This document shows positions 12,555 through 24,400 of a DNA stretch of 64,000 nt, piece after piece. A program made the translations under genes and the position numbers. The notes beneath the pieces are model-generated. The model was not told the origin of the DNA. It worked only from the letters and a program-made list of their open reading frames with translations, and searched no databases. Origin of the DNA: Topomyia yanbarensis (lineage: Eukaryota; Arthropoda; Insecta; Diptera; Culicidae). Positions within the stretch are counted from its first letter, which is position 1. Each line of letters begins with the position of its first letter. The stretch is from NCBI RefSeq assembly GCF_030247195.1, contig NC_080672.1, positions 157,301,167 through 157,365,166 on the forward strand, given 5' to 3'.

Positions 12555-12730
12555 TCTAAAATAAAATATTATGATAACATGAACAGAAATTACGAAAATA
12601 ATGACTAAGATCCGGAAATTATGAACATCAATCACTCTACTCATAACTAAAATATCACAATAACGTGAATAGAAATTACAAAATTCGCGACTAAGATCCT
12701 GAAATCATGAATTTCAATCCCGCTAGTCTG
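12555..12730. repeat. Degenerate tandem repeat, about 85-90 bp, two units
   Basis: Two adjacent units share 'ataacatgaacagaaattac' / 'taacgtgaatagaaattac', 'actaagatcc.gaaat.atgaa' and 'tcaatc.c.cta'. Confidence 0.55.
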
Positions 12731-12847
12731 ACAGAAAAGTGCGATAGTAAACTCATGAATAAGATAGCACAAGAACGTGACGAGAAATCATAAGAATCAA
12801 CATTTGACATATGTTGGCTGTGTATTCCCAAATCATGAATTAGAATC

Positions 12848-12877
12848 ATAAGCATAAGCATAAGCATAAGCATAAGA
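12848..12877. repeat. ATAAGC hexanucleotide microsatellite, about 5 copies
   Basis: Five consecutive ATAAGC-type units; the last is ATAAGA. It accounts for the Met-Leu repeat start of the minus-strand ORF there. Confidence 0.85.
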
Positions 12878-12879
12878 GA

Positions 12880-14575
12880 TCGCCCGTAGTTGCTACTCCG
12901 TTATTGACCAGAACCAAATTAGGTTGCAAAATGTTCATTGGAAAAACATGCTTGGGAATAACATGATGAGCCACATTGTACAATCTATTCTGATCCCTGC
13001 ATGCTGATCAATACCGACGCCGGCCACGTCCGAATACAGATCTTCTGGGAAAGGAAGGAATGTTAGTCCGATACATGTTGCTACTAGAGACCGAGGAATC
13101 CTCTGCATCTCCACATGTATCACGGGATGGGGAGAGTTGTTAGTAAGTGTTCCAATAGCATTATCATGTAATAATTGCTCTGGGCAGCCGGCTGCCGAGA
13201 ATTTGGGAAATTTATCATTTGTTGTATTAATACGATTAGCAAAATAAGACCCTTGAACTCCGGATAGCCGGCTATAAGGAGCACTGCTTATATTTTTCAT
13301 TAATATTCGTGGTTTCTATCGTGTCGGTGCTGATTTTACCCGGCGATCGTTTGAATAAATTGAGGAATCTTATACAGAAGGTTCATCAGAATCTTCCACA
13401 TGTATCGCGGAGTTGGTGGTTTGGAAGGGAATAGGGTCTAGGATTCGCTCCAAGCGAGCGATGCGACCTATATAGAATAGTTTATTAGGTAGTAGTTCAG
13501 TTAGTTTTCGAGAACACGATCGCTCGAAAAATAAGATCTACCGAGAGTATCCTATGTTTTCTAAACAAAAGCAATTTCACAGCCACACAGCCGATCGTGG
13601 GAGTATTGCCTAGAAAAGCTAATCTTATCTGTGTAATGGGCCGGATCACTATTTATTGCGACATTATTTAGACTAATTTCCTATTCCTTCTCTACGATAT
13701 ATTTTTTGGGTTGCAAACTACCGAGTGATAAAACGGTATACAGACAGAGAGTTATGATAGCTCTAGATGTTATAAATCAACGAAAGTATTTCCTATTTCT
13801 AATATCGGATTGTTTGTGAAATACACGTATACGAACGATTATATCGAACATTGAAGGGAAATACAAAGGATCGTTAACCTGATGCACGGGCTTGTTACCA
13901 ATAACGGAACTTGAAATTAGATTCATTAAAACAGACGCGGCGAATTTTCAGTACGTATTGACCCGCGATCAACGATACTAGTCAAATTAAAGTCTTATTG
14001 GCGCTGATTTCCGAACAACTTTTACGGTATTGTTTTCTCGGCTATATCGCATACTCTCATTCTGCTACTATCGGCAGAAGGCTGATCCCAGTCGTCGCCG
14101 GTCTAAGGACCAAATGTCATCAATAGACTTAGACTCGCGTGGAGGCATGCGATAGAATAGAAAACTAAGCAATGAAAATGACAGCAAAACACTAATTCTT
14201 CGTGCTGACATTACTGAAGGTAATTGCCAACCGGTCCCCGATCCCTCTCGCGAATTGTCAATGCTCAAACCTTATACATGATTGAAGTCATCATTCCACT
14301 CAAATAAGGCCATGTGTTTTCCCAAAGCATATTGAATGCTCTGTGAATCAGTTCCCCCGTTGGTAAAACAAACCCTAAAGAGGTCTAAAATTGACCAAAT
14401 GTTATGAAACTTGGCATCCGTGATTACTTTGCTATTTGTCACAATAGGAGGCCTTTGAGATTTCAAAAATGAGTGTTTTTGCAATGCCCTAATGGGGGTG
14501 CAACGCTGTCCAAAGGGGGGGGGAAGGGTTATTGAAAGGTGGAGATGTTAGGATAAGTGGGGAGAGGGGGGGGGG
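12880..14575. other. No confident feature; one unassigned 121-aa ORF
   Basis: A minus-strand ORF at 12,935-13,300 is the longest here but has no domain I recognise and no splice or promoter context. A 'ccacatgtatc.cgg' motif recurs at 13,111 and 13,397. Poly-G runs lie at 14,513-14,522 and 14,563-14,576. This may be decayed transposon sequence. Confidence 0.3.
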
Positions 14576-14579
14576 GTAG

Positions 14580-14760
14580 GCGATACTACACCCAACTGCA
14601 TATCATACCTTCCTAAATGGACTTGTTTGGAGAAAATCGGTTCGGTCATCTCCGAGTAACCGCAATTGCTGGTCTCACACATACGCACAGAAATACACAG
14701 ATACGAATGCACACGTTTTCCGAACTCAACGAAGTGAGTCGAAAGTATAAGAGTGTCAGC
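14580..14760 (-). repeat. Dispersed repeat copy (truncated)
   Basis: In reverse complement it contains 'ttcgttgagttcgg', a short TGTGT tract, 'cggttactcggagatgac' and 'ccgattttctcc', matching the 606-970 family. Confidence 0.6.
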
Positions 14761-14764
14761 CAAC

Positions 14765-15050
14765 AATATTGAAAAAATTATTCATCGACTCCTTCACTGA
14801 AAAAAATCGATTTTAAAAATTTATAGTCGATTTACTAAAAAAAACCCATTTTTGATTTGGACGAATTTTTTTTCCAAGGTAGGTAAATTTGTTCCCCATG
14901 TACCGTTAAAAATTCAAGTTGGGCACTTTCAATGAAAAAAAGTTATTTTCCTTGTCCAAACTGATTTTTTTTCAGTGTATTTTTATCGGAAACTAAAGCA
15001 ATGAAAGTCATGATCATCTCAGAATCCAATAAAACTCAGTTTGTGAGAAA
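14765..15050 (+). repeat. Repeat containing a 183-bp CACTGAAAA...TTTTCAGTG MITE; inverted partner at 16,830-17,125
   Basis: The inner element (14,795-14,977) starts CACTGAAAAAAATCGATTTT and ends AAACTGATTTTTTTTCAGTG. An inverted copy with the same flanks ('ggagtcgatgaa' on one side, 'aaactaaa.caa.gaaagtcat' on the other) lies at 16,830-17,125. The homology extends beyond the MITE ends, so a larger unit was duplicated. Confidence 0.7.
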
Positions 15051-15059
15051 ATATTGTCT

Positions 15060-16070
15060 AATTTAGCAACTAAGTATATTTTTATTAATCAAGAATCCCA
15101 TTGAAAATAGTATATGTTATTAAACAAATATTCCATTATTACTTCATTATTTTCTTATTTTTTCTGAGAAAGGATCACGTGACAAACCCGTTAACGATCA
15201 AATGCTTGAGCCCTTTACGCACCTACACACGCGATCTCTCAAGCATGATAACATCCTGGTGATCAGGTAAGCGTCCCAGGGCTTATAAATTTTCAAACGT
15301 TATCTAAAGGGTGAACCTAACAACTCCTGCGCTCGCACGATCATGAATCGGTCACTTCCGGAAGTTTCTATCTTTGGTATCAGCAGACTAGGTCCATGCC
15401 TTCAATTAAACTAATTAAAAAAGAAAGCTCTCATATCCACTGGACAACACGTTCCATGGCGACATGACCGGGAACTTCAGTGATATGGAAGATCTTACTT
15501 TCTTCTAGCATCTAAACCGTACATAGAAAATTAAGCATCAGATTTACGGTTTGCGCGCGATCATTCAAGAACACACGCGAATATGCGAAAGGCATACGGT
15601 TATAAAATCGAATGTATACACGCGAAGTAACATACACGTTAGCACACGCAATATACAAACGCACACGCGATTAAACACTTTAGCGTACAAATGCTCGTAC
15701 CCTTCGCGATGATACACGCGATCGTAAAATCTCTACGCCCGCACATATCTGAACCGTACAATAAAAATCACATTCAGAATCACGGCCCGCTGCAATTAGC
15801 CTTAAGCAGTGTTTTAGGGGGCAACGTTGCCTGTCTCGTCTGCAATTGTAGTGCATGATTATGACGAGGAACCCTTCCGAGAACCTAGCTCAACAACTCC
15901 AGTAGGACAACTCTCGAAAAAAAAAGATTTTTAAACATCTCAATTCCACAAAATTGTTACCATCATAAAAATAAACCGTTTTTTTAACAGAATAATTTGA
16001 TATATCGAACAGTTCTTGAGTTATTCTCATTTTTGTTTTAAAAAAGGCCTTCCTGGTATTCCCCCTAGGT
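15060..16070. other. Non-coding interval with an ACACGCG motif cluster (15,220-15,725)
   Basis: The motif ACACGCG (or CACACGCGA) recurs at least six times among other GCG-containing short words. No ORF of note, no LTR pair and no RNA gene could be recognised. It may be decayed retrotransposon UTR. Confidence 0.3.
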
Positions 16071-16074
16071 TGAG

Positions 16075-16240
16075 GGATTTGATAGTATTGCAAACATGTT
16101 GCATGCATTAGTGCTAAAAAACCTCCGACAGACAGTTGTTTTAAGATGGTTATTGCATTACGCCTCGATAGTAATGCATCGAGGAGACCGAAAGAGCCTA
16201 TGGGCCTTTTTTATGTGTGGAGTTTTTTCATACTCCGCAT
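16075..16240 (+). repeat. Dispersed repeat, partner of 1-180
   Basis: Shares the 'tattgcaaaca', 'gatggttattgcattacgcc' and 'gcatcgaggagaccga.ag' blocks with the reverse complement of 1-180. Confidence 0.7.
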
Positions 16241-16528
16241 CTGCTCAAATAAACGACCACTGGCCTGTGCGCGCTAGCATGGCCGACTCGCGGGTCGATG
16301 TGAATTGATTTTTGCTGTGGGCCGTGTTTGCAAACATTGTTCCACAGCTTATTAGCGGGGTTGTTGGACACAGCTCGCAGTGCAGGTTATTGTGTGTGGA
16401 TTTATCGGTCGACTTCGTCATCGTGCCAATTATTTAAAAAAATGTATTAGTGTTAATTAATTATTGTGCTCATTTGAAAGTTTATATTCAAGTTTGTTAT
16501 GAATATATACCAAATTCGTTACTGATAC

Positions 16529-16802
16529 CACAGATAACAGACGTTTAGGCTCGATTTGAATCGTGTGTAAATACCCGCTACTGAGATTCCGAATAAATCA
16601 GACGTCTGAAACACGTTTGGCAAACGTTTGTAGATGGCGCAATGATCGATGCAATGCAGTTAGAGTGCAGCTGTCAAACACGTATAGTAAACAGTTGCGC
16701 AGATGGCAATAGTGAAACACGGATTTCCAACGTTTATCAATTTGAAAGTTTACACAGGTTTTTGAAGAAATTTTGTTCTAGCCTAAACGTCTGTTATCTG
16801 TG
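16529..16802. mobile_element. 274-bp MITE, TIR CACAGATAACAGACG, 7-bp TSD CTGATAC
   Basis: The terminal inverted repeat CACAGATAACAGACGTTTAG appears at both ends. It is flanked by exact 7-bp direct repeats CTGATAC (16,522-16,528 and 16,803-16,809). Non-coding. The same end pattern and TSD length occur at 27,121-27,536 and 52,039-52,334. Confidence 0.9.
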
Positions 16803-16829
16803 CTGATACTTATTGCATGTATCAGGAAA

Positions 16830-17125
16830 CTAACAGTTGGGAAATTGAATTCTGAGATGATTATGACTTTCTTTGGTTTAGTTTTCGATTCAAATACACT
16901 GAAAAAATCAGTTTGGACAAGGAAAAGTTTTTTTCAAATAACTTTTTTTCCTTAAAAGTACCCAACTTTAATTTTTGGCGGTAGGTAGGAAACATAATTA
17001 CCTATCTTAGAACAAAATTTCGTCTAAATTAAACATGTGGTTTTTTAGTAAATCGACTTTAAATTTTTAAAATCGATTTTTTCAGTGTAGGAGTCGATGA
17101 AGAATTTTTACAATCTTTTTATTGA
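16830..17125 (-). repeat. Inverted partner of 14,765-15,050 with embedded MITE
   Basis: Contains CACTGAAAAAATCAGTTTGG at about 16,909 and AAAATCGATTTTTTCAGTG ending near 17,088, flanked by the same sequences as the partner copy. Confidence 0.7.
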
Positions 17126-17129
17126 AAAA

Positions 17130-20100
17130 TTTGACTAATTTTGTAAAAATTACTCCAACAACATTTTTTGTAGGATTTGTCATTTTTAGGCTACAGCCCT
17201 TTTTAAAAAAATGGTAAAAAAGTTTGACCCTTTTCAAAAGAAAGTCTAGATCATTTTTGGAAAAACAAAGTATGCAAAGTGGCTTTTTGTGACAAAATCT
17301 TTTTGTACAGAAAGATTAATTAAAATCTGAGAGGATGCTGCCAACATTTGTTCGAGTTGGCGCGAAATTCGTCTATTATGCGTGTTTTTAATATCAATGT
17401 TTTGATGACATCACACTGAAATATATTGAATCATTTGGATAGACGAGTTCGAATATAACATCAGATTAAATTTTTTCAAAAAAATTTAAATTTACTTGTT
17501 TAACAGAATTCTGACAGAGCTTCCCTCATATATTATGAAACAAGCCATAGAAAAAATTGGAATCGAGATGGTTCAATAAGTTGATCCAGAGAAACTCAAA
17601 AATTCCCATTCTACAACAAATTGAAAAACTTTCACAGATTCCATCCGATTTCTACTAATAAGTGCTTATTTTCATTGGTTTTTAGCAGGCTTTACTTTCC
17701 CTTCAAAATATAATTTTTAGGATTGCTTTGTCTTGCCCAAAATCTTGACCAAACGCTTATTTTTCTATAAAAAAATAAGGAAAAATTAAAAACAAAAGTT
17801 CAATAAACTCGTAAATAACGCCAGAACCTATACTCGCACTAAAGCAAAATATTCCATTGACCAAAAGTGCATTCAATTACCTTTACTTCAACATAATAGT
17901 ATTTCGTATCGAAGCGCTACAACCGAAGATATTTGGATTTTACTGAACGAACTTTTTTTAAATGCGTGATTTATTTGTTTACTGTAGTTCGAAAACTGTT
18001 CTACTGTAATTATTTTGGACCTCATTTTCGGATTCAGCACACGATTTTGCATCAAAAAAACGACCACCAGCTTATTGAGTTCACAAATGCTGTAAACTAC
18101 ACACTAAAAAATAATGAAATTTAAACGACATGTAAATCAATACGAATGTAAACATGTAAAGATTGAATCAAAAATTTGATTGAAAATTACCTTAAAATCA
18201 ATGCTATAGTGTAATTGATTTCGGAAAATATTTATATTCTTTATTTACGTAAGTTATGCATACTTAGAAATCTAATAGAAGATTCGTGAACATTTTTCTG
18301 ACTGATTAGCACAAATATTATAAAATTTCATTAAGTACAATGAAATTTCCAACCTCTAAAAACACTAATATTTTTACCGAAATTTTGAAAAGTGGTATAT
18401 TGAAACGGTAGTTGTAGTCACGACAAAGGTGAAAATCTTTTAGTGCAAAAAGCTTTGCTTTACCTTTGCAGGCTGGATGCACAAGCGATATTCGTGTACG
18501 GATTTATTTGACCCCATATCTACATCTAAACATGGAGGACAAACGCCCCGATACGGTTAAGAATAGCATGGGAGTTGCATTACACGTTTATAGTGATAAA
18601 AACCTTCACGTTGTACTTTCAATCCAGTGCGATTTGCTAAGAATTTCCTTCTCTCTATCGCCATTTCGATTGCTTGCGAAGAATAAATTTTACGATCTAT
18701 TGCATGCTGGTGATATTGCTTCGGATTGAACATGGGGTAACAGAACAATGAAGCTGAATATTCAAAGAAATGTATTTCAAGTAAAATAAGTTTTAACTTA
18801 AACTCCTTAAATTATTGAATGACTTTAAAATTATGGTTCAAAGTTCACCCAATTACCCACTAAACTATTGCTTTGCAACTTAAATCAATTGTAGAACATT
18901 CTGATTATTTCAGCTCACACGACTTCCGTTATTTACCATATTCAATGTTTCAATTAAATTCATTGCTATTTCAATTTACCACAAACAATACCACATCGAC
19001 AATGCCGAGAACGTTTACCCCTTCATGCCATCTAGCTAGGTGCTAAATGCAGATTGGATAAAAAGCTTTGGCGAAGTGAAAGCAAATGCATGAGCACGTT
19101 TGTGTAATCAATGGTTTATCGCAAAGCCATAAATTCCTGCTGGATATTTATACCCGGACAGCTCATATATTGCCACTCTCGATTAAGATGGCTTTATACA
19201 AGATTAATAGTAATGTAAGGACTACACACAGATTTTTCCGATGTGGATTATCGTTGGATTAGTATGCCGATGACAACTTTTCCTTGTTCGCTAATGTGAA
19301 GCGTATGATTGATTTCTCATGATAATATGAAGACGACGAAAGTTTAAGGATTAGATTATCTGCATGTTGGACAATATTAGACCCAGGTAGACCTAAGCAC
19401 TGCCATATCCTTGGTATTACATTCCGCCGCGGAACTTGATCTTCTATTTCGTCAGACTTTACAGTCGATACTTATCTTACATGAGAATTGCTGGGATTGA
19501 GAGCTATGTGCCAGCGGTGACGCTAAGGGTGAGCGAACCGGGCAGACACCCCGAGTGGCAAAATTTGGGGGTTCTTTTTTCTTTTTTAGTTATTTAAGTT
19601 TCAGTAAATGCGGTAAAAGTCAAACGCGAGTTAAACGTTGGAACTTATATTATTTTAGCGTCTGTTGAAGATGAAAGAGGTTTGGGATCGGAATGACGGA
19701 TGCGACGCACAGTTCAAAACAATATGGTATTTTCGGGAGAGATGCCGCGTCAGGTGAGATGCCGTACTCTCTATATCTCGTATATAGGGTCACTTTTATA
19801 CTGTAATATGATGTTTGTCTTTCGAAGAATTACAACACTGGAGATGTAAAATAATTCTTATTTTTACTCACGACAATTTTAATAATGAATATGTGCGTCC
19901 AGTTGCATCACGGAGTGACAAAAAAATTTCAGTACCACATTAAGATTTGCTTTTTTTTAATTTTTTTTTTGATTTTTTGGTAAATCATGTATCGGTTGAA
20001 TGGCTTGGACCTTTAAGAAAGCATTCTGATCATGAACATGGTCATCCATAATTCCAGAGGAAAATGTCATCGTGCGGCATCTCTCTCCTACAATTGAGAT

Positions 20101-21272
20101 AGAAGCCGCAAAAAAATGAGATGCCGCACGTTATGGCGGAGGATAGGTAGTTAAAATATATTTTTTCACCTCGGAATGTCAGTAAATGATCATTTGCGGT
20201 TCTTAATAAGGCATATCCACAAACTAACGGACCTAACACAGTGACGTATATGATTAAGATTCTATTTATCTATATATTTATGAACTATTGTAACTATTTC
20301 AGGAGAATTGTATTGAACATTGGAAGGTAAAAATTGAGCAGCTTCTAGCACTGCGAGGGAACCACCTATCTTTATGATAAAAGGCTTTTAGTGTTTCTTG
20401 ACCCTACCGTTTTCAATTAAAAATAGTTTTGAAACCCTACCTGAATAGGAAAAAAGTTGGGCATGAAAGGGTAAGTTACTCCAACTCAACCGTTACATAA
20501 GATTGCGAAAGAAAAATATTTTTAAAATGTTAATTAAAACATGTTTCTAGAAATATTAGTACCCCCTCAAAAAAGTGGAGGTACTAGCCGATTTATAGGT
20601 CTAATCAAATTTCATGAAACTCAACTGAAGACACCTAATCACAAAAACATCAATGCTAAAAATACTTTTGTTCACCATTTTTTCGTCTCACCCGCACATG
20701 CGGCATCTCTTCCGCAATAACCTTTTTTTTTAAATGTTCGTGGAAATTTAATGAATTTTTTGACATTGAAAATGTCTTACTCCACTTACTGATGCGTAAT
20801 TTTACCACAGTAATCGTGTATTAGCTTAACTTCTCGTGCACTACTTGTAATGATGTAATTTTTTCCTTCCCTCAATAAAATATTCACTCCTATTCAGTAG
20901 TTTAGACTCCATCAGAACGCAAATTTTCTAAGGAGTATTTCTCTAGTGCTTTGATCGTTTAATTCTACACTTCAATGTATAGTAGGGGAGTCCGAGGCCT
21001 TCTGGAGATGGTTTCACGTATCATTTTTCATCTTTTAATTTGGGTAAATCGTGTAAAAGAAATTACGTTGAATAAAAGAGCACACTGCATCTCAGAATTT
21101 TAAATACCCGACGCGGAATTCTCGCCAACTTTCGACTCAACGCACAATGATACCACCTGGCCACTTTTGATGATAAAGTATGGATAGCATCAGATGTCTT
21201 TTCAATGAAACTGCAAATCAATTAACCCTTGCTATTATTTTTCAGGCTCAGTGTTCTGGCATTTTAAGTGTA
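17130..21272. other. About 4.1 kb with little recognisable; GATGCCGC inverted motif at 19,740-20,720
   Basis: AT-rich with only short unsupported ORFs. A 13-bp perfect inverted repeat CGTGCGGCATCTC (20,071-20,083) / GAGATGCCGCACG (20,118-20,130) forms a potential stem-loop. Related words occur at 19,740-19,772 and 20,698-20,715. No gene, tRNA or MITE boundary could be defined. Confidence 0.35.
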
Positions 21273-21459
21273 CTTCAACCGGTTTTTTTATTCAAATCGT
21301 TTATGATAAGGCACGGCTCAGATGTGGATCGGCTACATTTCGAGTTAAGCGTGATATGTTCGTGCCGTAGGTCCCGTGTTTGTTGGCTCATTCGATACAG
21401 ATGCTTTGATACAGGTGGAAGAGGGTTCTGAGAATGATAAGGAAAATAACAAGGGGCAG

Positions 21460-24400
21460 TTAGACCTGTATATTGATGGTTTTCACAAAGGTGTATATAA
21501 GGGACATATAGAGGACATCGCGGCTTGCCAGCACATCTCGAACCGGGACGTTGGTTGGTCTTCCTCGGGCCCGCAGGGTATCCATTAGCCGAGACCTAGC
21601 GGAACTGTACTCGGTGCACGCCCAGACAATGTGCTCGATGTCGTGATAGCCGTCGCCACAAGCGCAGATACCACTATCCACGAGCCCAATACGCCGGAGA
21701 TGTGCATCCAGCGTGTAATGGTTTGCCATGAGTCGGGACATCACACGAATGAAGTCACGACCCACATCCATCCCCTTGAACCAAGGTTTCGTCGATACCT
21801 TAGGGATTATCGAATGTAGCCACCTTCCCAGCTCTTCACTGCTCCACGAAGTTTGCCAACTTTCGAGGGTTCTCTGATGAGTAATACTGAAAAATTCGCT
21901 GAAGCAAATTGGTCTTTCGTAAACGTCTCCTTCTAAGGCACCCACCTTAGCTAAGGAGTCTGCCTTCTCATTGCCCGGAATGGAGCAATGAGAAGGGACC
22001 CATACCAAGGTAATCTGGAAAGAGTTGTCAGATAACGCACTCAGTAGCTCCCGTATTTTCCCCAAAAAATACGAGGAGTGCTTTCCATGTTTCATCGAGC
22101 GAATAGCGTCAATGGAACTGAGGCTATCCGAAACGATGAAGTAATGGCCTGCGGGTAATGTTTCAATGACTCCAAGGGTGTACTGAATGGCAGCTAGTTC
22201 TGCGGCGTAAACTGAAGCAGGGTCACTGAGTTTGTAGGAGGCGGTGAACTTTTGATTGAAAATACCGAAGCCAGTGGATCCTTCGAGGTTTGATCCGTCA
22301 GTATAAAACATCTTAGAACAGTCGACTGCTCGGAATTTATTATAAAAAATGTTTGGAACCACTTGTGGGCGTATGTGGTCCGGAATTCCACTAATCTCGT
22401 CTTTCATGGATGTGTCGAAGAAAACAGTAGATTCAGAAGTATTTATGAAATGCACACGGTTGGGATTGTAAGAAGAAGGGTTAATATTCTGCGCCATGTA
22501 GTCAAAGTACAGGGACATGAAACGGGTCTGAGAATTGAGCTCAACAAGCCTTTCGAAATTTTCAATCACGACCGGGTTCAAGATATCGCATCGAATGAGC
22601 AATCGATATGAGAGTTCCCAAAATCGATTTTTCAACGGGAGAACGCCCGACAGCACTTCGAGACTCATCGTATGGGTCGACTGCATGCACCCTAAGGCGA
22701 TACGCAAACAACGATACTGAATTCTTTCGAGTTTGATGAAATGTATGTTCGCGGCGGAGCGAAAGCAGAAGCATCCGTATTCCATTACCGACAGTATCGT
22801 TGTTTGATACAACCTAATTAGGTCTCCTGGGTGGGCACCCCACCATGTTCCGGTTATTGTGCGAAGAAAGTTGGTCCTTTGCTGGCATTTCTGTTTCAGA
22901 TACCGAATATGGCATCCCCAAGTACCTTTCGAGTCGAACCAGACCCCTAGATATTTTACTGTGAAGACCTGAGCGATAGTTTGACCCATTAATAGAAGCT
23001 GTAGTTGTGCTGGTTCACGCTTCCTTGAAAATACAACTAGCTCAGTTTTCTCCGTGGAGAATTCGATACCCAGCTTAATAGCCCAAGCAGACAAATTGTC
23101 CAAGGTATTCTGTAATGATCCTTGTAGATCGACAGCTTTGGGTCCCGTAACAGACACCACGCCATCGTCTGCAAGTTGCCTTAACGTGCAGGAATTGTCA
23201 AGACATTCATCAATGTCGTTGACATAGAAATTGTATAAAAGGGGGCTTAGACATGAGCCCTGGGGAAGGCCCATGTAGCTAAATCGTGATGTCGATAAGT
23301 CACCATGCGAAAAATGCATGTGCTTTTCCGACAACAAGTTTAGTAAAAAGTTGTTTAAAGTCGCTGAAAGACCATGCTGGTGCAGCTTCTCTGAAAGAAT
23401 GTTGATCGAAACTGAACCAAAAGCCCCCTTAATATCTAGGAACACTGATGCCATCTGCTCTTTGCTAGCAGAGGCCATTTGAATTTCAGTTGAGAGCAAC
23501 GCAAGACAATCGTTCGTCCCTTTGCCTTTGCGAAAACCAAATTGTGTATCTGACAGTAAGCCATTTGCTTCGACCCAATTGTCGAGGCGGGATAGGATCA
23601 TTTTCTCGAACAACTTCCGGATACAGGATAGCATTGCGATCGGACGGTACGAATTGTGGTCGGAGGCTGGTTTTCCTGGTTTTTGGATGGCGATGACCTT
23701 CACTTGTCTCCAATCGAGTGGGACAATGTTAGCCTCGAGAAACTTATTAAATAAGTTCAACAAGCGTCTCTTGGCAGAGTCAGGCAGATTCTTCAACAAG
23801 TTGAATTTGATTCTGTCTGGCCCCGGAGCTTTATTGTTACACGACAAGAGAGCAAGTGAGAACTCCACCATCGAAAAAGGTGTTTCGTTCGCGCTATCGT
23901 GAGGAGACGCGGCGCGGTAAATCTTCTGTGCCGGGGCGGAATCCGGACAAACCTTCTTGGCGAAATCGAATATCCAACGGTTTGAATATTCTGCACTCTC
24001 GTTAGCACTGTTTCGGTTTCGCAAACGCCGGGCCGTGCCCCAAAGAGTGCTCATCGATGCTTCTCTCGTTAGTCCGTCAACGAACCGGCGCCAGTAACTA
24101 CGTTTCTTGGCTTTCATCAAACTCTTCATTCGCGTTTCTAACGTCGCATATTGTCGATAGCTAGCGGGTAACCCGTCGTCCCGGAAGGTCTTATACGCGG
24201 CGGCCTTCTCCGCGTACACGTCTGAGCACTCTTTGTCCCACCACGGATTAGGAGAGCGTTTTTGTATGTTCGCGCCGGGTACTGGCTTAGTCTGAGCTTG
24301 ATTCGCGCTGTCGAGAATCAAGCCAGCCAAAAAGCTGTACTCTTCCTCCGGAGGAAGTTCTTGGGTAGATTCGATGTTGTCGGATATCGCGGCAGCATAG

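Noticed and set aside
12935..13300. 121-aa minus-strand ORF
   Set aside because: No recognisable domain, no splice or promoter context, and surroundings look like decayed repeat; left unassigned.
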